In this document: in pieces, positions 9,816 through 17,500 of the stretch
Layout of the letters: each line of letters starts with the position of its first letter
How positions within the stretch are numbered: the stretch's first letter is position 1
Assembly (NCBI GenBank): GCA_016946835.1
Contig: JACVTC010000048.1
Location: 95,001 to 112,500, forward strand
DNA length: 17,500 nt
Reading direction: 5' to 3'
Source: Neocallimastix lanati (nom. inval.)
Taxonomy: Eukaryota > Neocallimastigomycota > Neocallimastigomycetes > Neocallimastigales > Neocallimastigaceae
Position numbers and translations under genes: made by a program
Notes under the pieces: generated by a model
Seen by the model: only the letters and a program-made list of their open reading frames with translations
Told to the model about the DNA's origin: nothing
Database searches by the model: none

Positions 9816-10488
9816 TTTTTAAAAAATATTTTTGATTTTTTTAAAATAATAAATAAACTTTTTAATATTAAATTAGCTTAATATGAATTAATATTTTTAT
9901 ATATTTAAAATTTTAAAAATTGTTAAAACTTGAATTGCTATATAAATAAATGATAACTTGTGTTTTATGATTCAATATTTTCGTAATATATTAATTTATC
10001 TTTTATTTTATTATTTATTAGTTATTATTTAAAATTTTTTATTTATTATTAAAAATATATAATAGCAATAAATTATTATTATTTATTTTTTATTATTTAT
10101 TATTTATTATATACTAATTGTTATTTAAATATAAAAAATTATTTTTGGAATATTCATGAATTTATACAATTCTTACAATAATACAATATAATCTGAATTA
10201 TTTTGATCATTATTTTTTTTGATATATTACTTTAGATATTGTTATATTTTATTATCAGCTTTTATTTATTGCATTTTATATAATGTCTTAATGGGTTGAT
10301 AAATAATTTATTACTATTTTATATTTTTCTTTTATTACATTTTATAGGTATAATAATTTTTTTAAAAAAAATTTAATTATTAATGTATTCTCTTTCTTTT
10401 TTTTTTTTTTTTTTTTTTTTTATTATTATTACTTTTATATATAAATAAATATAAATATTTTTCTTGATTGAATTCCTTTCTTCAATTT

Positions 10489-10559
10489 AAAGTAATCAGG
10501 CCTTTATTGTATTAATATGACATTGCCACTTTGCCAGTGTTAATTCTCAAAGTTACTTT
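10489..10559. other. GC-richer foldable island, unidentified
   Basis: Within an AT desert this 71-nt stretch contains CAGGCC, GCCACTTTGCCAGTG and a 7-bp outer pairing, AAAGTAA (10489-10495) against TTACTTT (10553-10559). Inside it is a roughly 9-bp stem (ATTGCCACT against AGTGTTAAT) with one mismatch and one wobble. It could be a small structured RNA or the relic of a former gene. No tRNA or known RNA fold fits. Confidence 0.3.
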
Positions 10560-11057
10560 CCATATATTTCTTTTAGTTACAACAATTACGTTAAAATTTC
10601 GTTAATAAAAAGAAAAAATATTCTTAAAAGTTCACTTCAAAGAAGATTTAAAATTTAAAGAATATTAAATGATAATAAAATATAAATATATATTTTTTAT
10701 TAGTGAGGTGTTGTACAAAAAAAAATAATAAGAGAGTATATAATTTTTAGCACAGTTGATGTTTATTATATATTACTATAATTATATAAATCATAATTAT
10801 TATACCAATATTTTAAATAACTTTAAATCTCTATGAATATATAGGCTTTAGATAAATAATAATTTATGGTTATTTAGATACAAATATTAAAAAATCATAA
10901 TAATGAAGAAATAACGAAATCAAACTTTTGAAATATATATTAAATATGAATTTATATAACATAACAAAACATAATAAATTGCATAAAAATATGTATGTTA
11001 ATTAATAGTTATTAAATATTATATTAATTATTTTTAACCATTTTTTGGTTCCATTTC

Positions 11058-11151
11058 TTTTATTTCTTTAAAAAAAATCTTTAAAAATATATATATATTT
11101 ATTCAATTGTTTAATGATTATTAAACAATTGATGTCTTTAAAGAAATAAAA
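11058..11151. repeat. Compound foldback element, two nested perfect stems
   Basis: The outer stem is 15 perfect base pairs (11058-11072 with 11137-11151, TTTTATTTCTTTAAA and its complement). The inner stem is 13 perfect base pairs (11103-11115 with 11120-11132, TCAATTGTTTAAT and its complement) with a GATT loop. Between them are a 30-nt AT bulge on the left and 4 nt on the right. The nesting resembles a small foldback element or an RNA hairpin. No target-site duplication is evident. Confidence 0.55.
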
Positions 11152-12844
11152 TATGAATATTGATTAACAATTATTTTTATTTTTAAATATTATATGCTTT
11201 TATTATACAAACATTAAAAATAATTGAGATATACTTAATTATTAATTAAAATAAAATATATTTTTTTTAAAAAATATTTCAAATATAATTATTTATCATA
11301 AAGTTTATAATAAAAAATTTTTAAAGCTTAGTTCCATTTTAATAAATAAATATATATATATAATAATTTTAATATAATCTAAACAATTTCATTTTATTGA
11401 ATAAAGTATATAATTGCTTGTTTAAAAAAAAAAAATAAAAATAAAAATAAAAATAAAAAAAAAAAAAATGTTAATAATAATATGAAAATAAAATGTATAT
11501 ATAATTCTTATAATTATATATATATATTTTATTTTATTTTATAATTTCTAATATTCAAATATACATATAAATTTCTAAAATTTTTTATATATTATTATTT
11601 TAAATAAATATATAATATCAAATAATATATTTAATTATTCATATAATAAAATAAACTACTTAATTTTAAACAATTTATTCCATTATCTTTGAAATTATTT
11701 CTGTATTTAAATAAAAGTAAAGTAAATGAACATCCATTATATTATTAAATAAATGTTAATATTATAAATAAATGAATAAAAATCATATATATAAATTTTA
11801 AATCTGTTCTTAACAAAAAAACTTTTAAACTTTATATTTTAGTACGACATAATAATCGAATTTATAAATATAAAATAATTTTAAATTAATTCTATTGATT
11901 GATTCAACATATATTTATTGTATATTATAATATATTATCAATATATTAAATTTCTACTGATTATATATTATGAATAATTGGTTTTTATATTTTTTTATTT
12001 ATTTATTTTTTTTTTTATTAAAATTATTACAAAAAAAAAAAAAAAAATAAATAAATAAAAAGATTTTTTTTTTTATTTCCTTCACTTTTTTTTCTTTTCG
12101 TAAATAATAGAATATTGATTTGTTTTATTATTAATATTATTATTGTAATTACATTATTCTTTTAAAGCAGTAATAATATTACTTATTTTTATTAAAAATA
12201 ATAAAATATCAATATAGAAATAAATAATTCGAAAGGATTAATAAATTTAGAGAATAAATATATAATATTATACATATTTTAGTAAATTAGAAAAAAAAAA
12301 AAAAAAAATTAATATAATTAAAAGGTATAAACATTTTATAAATTTATGAATTTATTATTTATATATAAATAGACAATGGTTACTCTAGTAAAAAGCTTTT
12401 AAAATAAAAATTATATTGATTGATTGTTAAAATAGTTTTAAACAATAAAAAAAAAATAAATAAATAAAAGTAAAAATATAATATTATGTAAATAGATGTA
12501 ATTATAAAGAAAATTATTTAATTTATTTCGATAAACAATATGATTATTAAATAAAGAGTGAAAATATATATATTTATATCAAAAATTGAATAATCTAAAT
12601 AAAAATAATAAATTTAATCAAATGATATTTAATGACAACTTTATTTTAACAAGAAATAATAATATATAACAATATTTTTTTTTTTTTTTTTTTTTTTTAG
12701 TAAATATTACATGTATATTTTTTTATATCAAATTTTTAAATTGTAAAAATATATGTTATATATAAATTATATTAAATAATATTAAAAATATCAAGATTAA
12801 CAAAATTTTCGATATTTATAAAATATATATATTTATCAATATTC

Positions 12845-12873
12845 AGGATTTTTGTATATAATTATATAATCCT
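12845..12873. promoter_or_regulatory. Inverted repeat just upstream of the VPS1 start
   Basis: AGGATT (12845-12850) and AATCCT (12868-12873) form a 6-bp inverted repeat around the palindrome ATATAATTATAT, ending 10 nt before the VPS1 ATG. If transcribed, it would form a weak leader hairpin; as DNA it is a possible dyad site. The function is speculative. Confidence 0.3.
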
Positions 12874-12883
12874 AATATAAACA

Positions 12884-15800
12884 ATGGATAGTCATTTAAT
12901 TAAAACAATTAATAAGCTTCAAGATGCTTTTTCAACCGTTGGAGTTCAAAATCCAATTGACCTTCCACAAGTAAATATATATTGTAAAATATTCTCGAGT
13001 ATTATTCATTATTCTTAAATAAAATAATAATTAAATAATTAATATTAAATGTAGATTGTTGTTATTGGATCCCAAAGTAGTGGTAAAAGTTCCGTCTTAG
13101 AAAACATTGTTGGAAGAGACTTTTTACCAAGGTATAAATAAATAATTAAATATTTAAAATATATATAATTTATTTTTTATTTATTTGTTATACCTTTTAT
13201 AATAACTAAAAAATATTATTAAAAATATTATTAAAAAAATTATATGATAAAAATAAAATATAAAAATAAAATATAAAAATAAAATATGAATAAAAAATGT
13301 AAAAATAAAATATAAATTAAAAATATAAATAAAATATTATGTTAAAATAAACAAAACAGAGGTACAGGTATTGTTACTCGAAGACCTTTAATTTTACAAT
13401 TAATTAATAAGAGAGATGGCTATACCACTAATTCAGCACCAGCCAGTGTTACTCAATCACCAACTTTATCAAAATCTCCAGCACATTCTAATACAAATAT
13501 AAATGAATCTGAAGATAATGAACAAAACACCAGTGAATGGGGTGAATTTTTACATTTACCAGGAAAAAAATTCTATGATTTCACCGAAATAAGAAAAGAA
13601 ATTGAAAAAGAAACAGAGCTTAAGGTTGGTAAAAATGCTGGTATAAGTGATCAACCAATTAATCTTCGTATCTTTTCACCAAAGGTTCTTACCTTAACTT
13701 TAGTCGATCTCCCAGGTCTTACAAAGGTTCCAGTTGGTGATCAACCAAAGGATATTGAAAAACTTATTCGTGATATGATTTTAAAATATATTACTAAACC
13801 AAATGCCATTATTTTAGCTGTTACTGCCGCTAATACTGATCTTGCTAATTCTGATGGTCTTAAGTTAGCCAGAGAAGTCGATCCAGAAGGTGTTCGTACT
13901 ATTGGTGTTTTAACTAAGGTTGATTTAATGGATTCTGGAACAGATGTAATTGATATTTTAGCTGGTCGTATTATTCCTTTACGTCTCGGTAATTAAATAA
14001 AAAAAATAATAAAATATTAATTTATTATTATTATTATTTTTTAATTTTAATATTTTAACTATTAATTTAAATTATTTATTTAATAATAATATGAATATGA
14101 ATTATAATACTAATAATAATAATAGGTTATGTTCCAGTTGTTAATCGTGGTCAAAGAGATATTGATACCAATAAATCTATCTCTAAAGCTCTCGAATCTG
14201 AAAAGCAATTCTTTGAACATCACTCATCTTACAAGAGTAAAGCTCAATATTGTGGTACACCATTCTTAGCTCGTAAATTAAATATGGTAAATTATTAAAT
14301 TCTTTTTTTTTTATTATTATTATTTTGATAAATATAAATAAACATTTACCTATATATATGATTTAATACAGCAAAAATAATTCTATTTATTTATTTATTT
14401 ATTTATTTATTTATATAATTTTTTTTTATACAAATTAAGATTTTAATGCATCATATTAGAAACACTTTACCAGAAATTAAAATTAAAATTGCTGCCTCTC
14501 TTCAAAAATATCAAGCTGAACTTGCTCAACTTGGTGACCCATTAGGTGATGATGTTACTAGTCATGTAAGTATATATATATATATAATTTAAAGGTTTAT
14601 AGGTTAATTAAATAAATTAATTATTTTATATATGCATATTTAATGAATATTTTTTTTTAAAATAACCTTTTTATATACATTTATTAATAAATTTTTATTT
14701 TATTAGTCCAACTTAGTTTTAAATATTATCACTGAATTCTGTAGTGAATTCCGTACAATTATTGACGGTAATTCCAACGATTTATCTAGTTTTGAACTTA
14801 GTGGAGGTGCTCGTATTAGTTACGTTTTCCATGATAGTTTCAAAGATGCTATTACTAGTATGGATCCATTCGATCAAATTAAGGATGTTGATATTAGAAC
14901 TATTATGTATAACTCATCTGTAAGTTTTATTTATATATTTATTATAAATGAATATATATATATTGTTTATTTATTTTACCAATATACAAATATAAATTGA
15001 TAATTAAATTAAAATTTAAATTATATTTGATAAAAATTGGATTAAATTAAATTTTATAAAAAAAATATATATAGGGTTCTTCCCCAGCCTTATTTGTTGG
15101 TAGCACTGCTTTTGAAGTTTTAGTTAAACAACAAATTAAGCGTTTAGAAGATCCAAGTTTAAAGTGTGTCAATATGATTTATGATGAGTTAGTTCGTATC
15201 TTAAATCAATTACTTCAAAGACAAGTAAGTATTAATAATGAAAGATAGAATTTTTAATAAATTATAATAAAAATATATGGATATAAATATATATTTATTT
15301 ATTTTTCTTAAATAAATAATTAATTATATATATTTAATTAACTTATATAATAAATTAAAAATTATAATAGGTTTTTAAGCGTTTTCCATCATTAAAGGAG
15401 CAATTTTATTCTACTGTTATTTCATTCTTTAAGGCTTCACTTATTCCAACTAATAAGCTTGTTCAAAGCATTATTGCGTAATTATTATTATTTTTATTTA
15501 TTTTTTCGATAATTATCGAATAAATATTTAAATGAGAAAAACAAAAATATTTATTAGCAATTAACTGAAATATTTATATATATTTTTTAAATATTATTAA
15601 TAGTGCCGAAGCTTGTTACATTAACACTGCTCACCCAGACTTTTTAAGTGGTCATAAAGTAAGCTAATAGTTTTACTTTTTCATTATATAATAAATAAAT
15701 TAAAAAAATAAATAAAAGAAATAATTAACATTTTCTAATTAATAATAAACATATATCTAAATAATATATATTTAAATATTATTGTTAATATCAATAATGA

Positions 15801-16584
15801 TTAATAAATTACTAGGCCATGGCTAAAGTTCAAGAAAAAATTAATCAAAAGAACAGTCTTAGCTTAGATAAGAGATCAAGTTCTCCATTAGATGATACTA
15901 CAACAAGCAGTAATACCGGATTCTTCGGATCTTTCTTCTCTAAGAAGAAGAAGCCAGGAGTTCTCGAAAACGTAAATAATATATATTTTATTACTTATAT
16001 AAATATCGATACTATTAATAGCAATAGCAATGAAAATAAAAATAATATCTAAATTTAATTATTATAAAAAATTAAATGAAAAAAAAAAAATTATATTTAT
16101 ATTTATATTTATATTTAAATATAACAGCCACCACCAGTTTTAAAGGCATCTGGTAATTTATCTGAACGTGAATACATGGAAACTGAAATGATCAGTAAGT
16201 TTTAATAATTATTTAAATAAAACAATAATAATATCTAATAAAAATATAATTAAAATATATAATATAATAATAATATTATTATTTTTTAATATATTAAAAT
16301 ATTAATGTATGATGAATAAATAAATAAAAACAGAATTATTATTACAATCTTACTTTGCAATTGTTAAGCGTACTGTAGCTGATCTTGTTCCCAAGGCTAT
16401 TATGCTTAATTTAGTTAATCATTCTAAGGATGAATTACAACGTCATCTTTTATCTGAACTTTACAAAAAGGATGTCTTTGAAGAATTATTAAAGGAATCC
16501 GATATGACTTTACAACGTAGAAGAGAATGTAAGAAGATGATTGAAGCTTTAACTAAGGCCGATGAAATTATTAACTCTGTTTAA
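12884..16584 (+). CDS. VPS1: Dynamin-family GTPase Vps1 (12 exons)
   Basis: Exons: 12884-12970, 13055-13131, 13360-13988, 14126-14286, 14440-14565, 14707-14919, 15075-15224, 15371-15477, 15604-15658, 15816-15971, 16128-16194, 16334-16584. Phases close to 692 residues (yeast Vps1, about 704). The start has a good context (ACAATGG). GTPase motifs: GSQSSGKSS (G1, 34-42), T61 in VTRRP (G2), DLPG (G3, 171-174), TKVD (G4, 240-243), NRGQ (271-274). The stalk shows [13 protein letters not shown] and [11 protein letters not shown] short variable insert (about 536-590) carries [12 protein letters not shown], then PPPVLKASG and the GED (about 602-692). There is no PH or proline-rich domain, as expected for Vps1. 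An S/T/N-rich loop (about 76-113) interrupts the G domain where yeast Vps1 also has an insert. Vps1 assembles on membranes and drives GTP-dependent scission in endosome/Golgi-to-vacuole traffic and endocytosis. The G-domain residues are intact. Very secure; closest alternative Dnm1/Drp1. Confidence 0.97.
13249..13326 (+). repeat. 13-bp minisatellite inside VPS1 intron 2
   Basis: The unit AAAAATAAAATAT is present in perfect copies at 13249-13261, 13262-13274, 13275-13287 and 13301-13313. Degenerate copies occupy 13288-13300 and 13314-13326. The array explains why intron 2 (13132-13359, 228 nt) is longer than the other VPS1 introns (84-157 nt). Confidence 0.85.
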
Positions 16585-16756
16585 GTAAATTAAAAAAAAA
16601 TAAACAAATAAAACAAAATTAAATTTAAAAATTTTTTTTTATTAAAATTTAATATTTTTTTTCTCTGCTTTTTTTCCCTTTTGTTTTTTATTTTCTTTTA
16701 ATTTTATTTTTATTGACAATAATATTCAAAAAAATTAAAAGAAATAAATAAATAAG

Positions 16757-16800
<44 letters not shown>

Positions 16801-17281
16801 AAATAAGAAGAGCAAAAAGAAAAAGAAAATACATATAATAATTATTAACACAAAACAAAACAAAAAATAAATAAATAAACAACAGCAATAAATAAATAAA
16901 TAAAGAATCGACTTGGATTTTTTTAATAAATCATTTCAAAAGTTTTTTTTTTTTTTTTTTAGAAATAAGAGAAAAGAATATAAAATAAAAATATCTTTAT
17001 AATATATATATATTATTGTTAAATATATAATATAAAAAAAAAAGTAAAATAAATATAAAAATAAAAATTTTAAAATAAAAAAAATTAAAAAATTTAATCT
17101 TTTTTTTTATTATTAATTTATTTATTTATTTCTTTATGTATTTATTTATGTATTTATTTATTTATTTTATTATACAAAAAATTAAAAAGATTGATTTATT
17201 TATTTTTATTTTATTTTACTTCTCCTACACTTTAATTATTCTTTTAAATTTTTAAGCATTATTATTTTTAATCATATTTAA

Positions 17282-17328
<47 letters not shown>

Positions 17329-17500
17329 GATAATTATGCCATAAAAACTAAAAATTAATTTTTTTTTTTTTTTTTTTTTTTCATATTTATTTTTTTTTTT
17401 AATATTTATATATATTATTATATATATTAATTATCAATTTTATCTATTTATTATTATTATTTTTTTTTTTTTTTATTTTATTTTTACCCAAAAATTCTAA
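16585..17500. other. AT-rich DNA downstream of VPS1, no gene seen
   Basis: The region contains the VPS1 3' flank (AATAAA at 16599-16604 is a possible but weak polyadenylation signal), A42 at 16757-16798 within a purine-rich block, ATTT-type repeats at about 17117-17165, and several T tracts. A minus-strand frame at 16688-16888 only translates the A/T tracts. No second gene starts before the window ends. Confidence 0.7.
16757..16798. repeat. A42 homopolymer tract
   Basis: Forty-two consecutive A residues about 170 bases downstream of the VPS1 stop codon, within a longer purine-rich strand. Its length equals the T42 run at 3196, but with no further shared sequence. Confidence 0.9.

Larger units (their letters stand above)
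8125..12883. other. 4.8 kb divergent intergenic region between PBP1 and VPS1
   Basis: Both neighbouring genes start outward from this region, so it must contain two promoters. No distinct TATA or upstream element can be picked out in near-pure A/T. I found no protein gene, tRNA or rRNA. Notable contents are T20-A16 at 8683-8718, TAA repeats at 8812-8841, a hairpin at 8993-9029, a T-rich/A-rich zone at 9100-9300, a heptamer minisatellite at about 9634-9815, a GC-richer foldable island at 10489-10559 and a compound foldback at 11058-11151. An 8-codon frame with a good start context (ACAATGG, about 12374) lies about 0.5 kb upstream of VPS1 and could be an upstream ORF if transcription begins that far out. 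Confidence 0.65.

Noticed and set aside
10489-10559. tRNA gene suggested by a 71-nt length and 7-bp terminal pairing
   Set aside because: No T-arm (GGTTC-type) or D-arm can be formed at the required positions, and no anticodon loop fits.
12884-16584. Dictyostelid dynamin A as the identity of the dynamin gene
   Set aside because: The protein lacks the Q/P/S-rich domain and matches fungal Vps1 in the N-terminus, the [14 protein letters not shown] segment and the [12 protein letters not shown] region.
16688-16888. Minus-strand frame rich in phenylalanine
   Set aside because: It is the reverse translation of the A42 tract and flanking purine-rich DNA.
1-17500. CRISPR array, transposase, rRNA or viral genes
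   Set aside because: No spaced direct repeats, no transposase-like reading frame, and no recognisable rRNA or viral domain on either strand.

Overview
The window looks like nuclear DNA of a fungus with an extremely AT-rich genome. Intergenic DNA is almost pure A/T, with homopolymer runs up to 42 bases, and the genes are cut by many short AT-rich introns. The best gene anchor is a 692-residue dynamin that follows fungal Vps1 almost end to end: same N-terminus, same GTPase core, same short basic insert before the GED. Fungal Vps1 plus this base composition suggests an anaerobic gut fungus (Neocallimastigomycota). That assignment is inference. Dictyostelids have similar composition, but the dynamin resembles fungal Vps1 more than the Q-rich dictyostelid dynamin A.

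Layout. 1-306: AT filler. 307-951 (minus): one-exon gene for a 214-residue four-helix membrane protein with a C-terminal coiled coil. It aligns without gaps to the voltage-sensor core of Hv1 proton channels but lacks several defining charged residues. 952-4133: 3.2 kb without a convincing gene, holding long T and A tracts and a strong hairpin. 4134-8124 (minus): a 14-exon gene for an ataxin-2/Pbp1 family protein (Sm-like fold, LsmAD, PAM2), reconstructed by hand with every exon phase closing. 8125-12883: 4.8 kb divergent intergenic region with a heptamer minisatellite and foldbacks. 12884-16584 (plus): the 12-exon VPS1 gene. 16585-17500: AT-rich downstream DNA.

The three genes do not form an obvious pathway: a membrane voltage-sensor-like protein, an mRNA-binding regulator, and a membrane-scission GTPase of the endosome/Golgi/vacuole route. 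PBP1 and VPS1 are divergently transcribed, 4.76 kb apart.

The most notable observation is intron 4 of the ataxin-2 gene. It has the hallmarks of a U12-dependent AT-AC intron: an ATATCCTTTT 5' end, a TTCTTTAAC branch motif 12 nt before the exon, and an AC 3' end. Using it joins the LsmAD domain exactly in frame, and retaining it would truncate the protein inside LsmAD. The other 23 introns reconstructed here are GT-AG.
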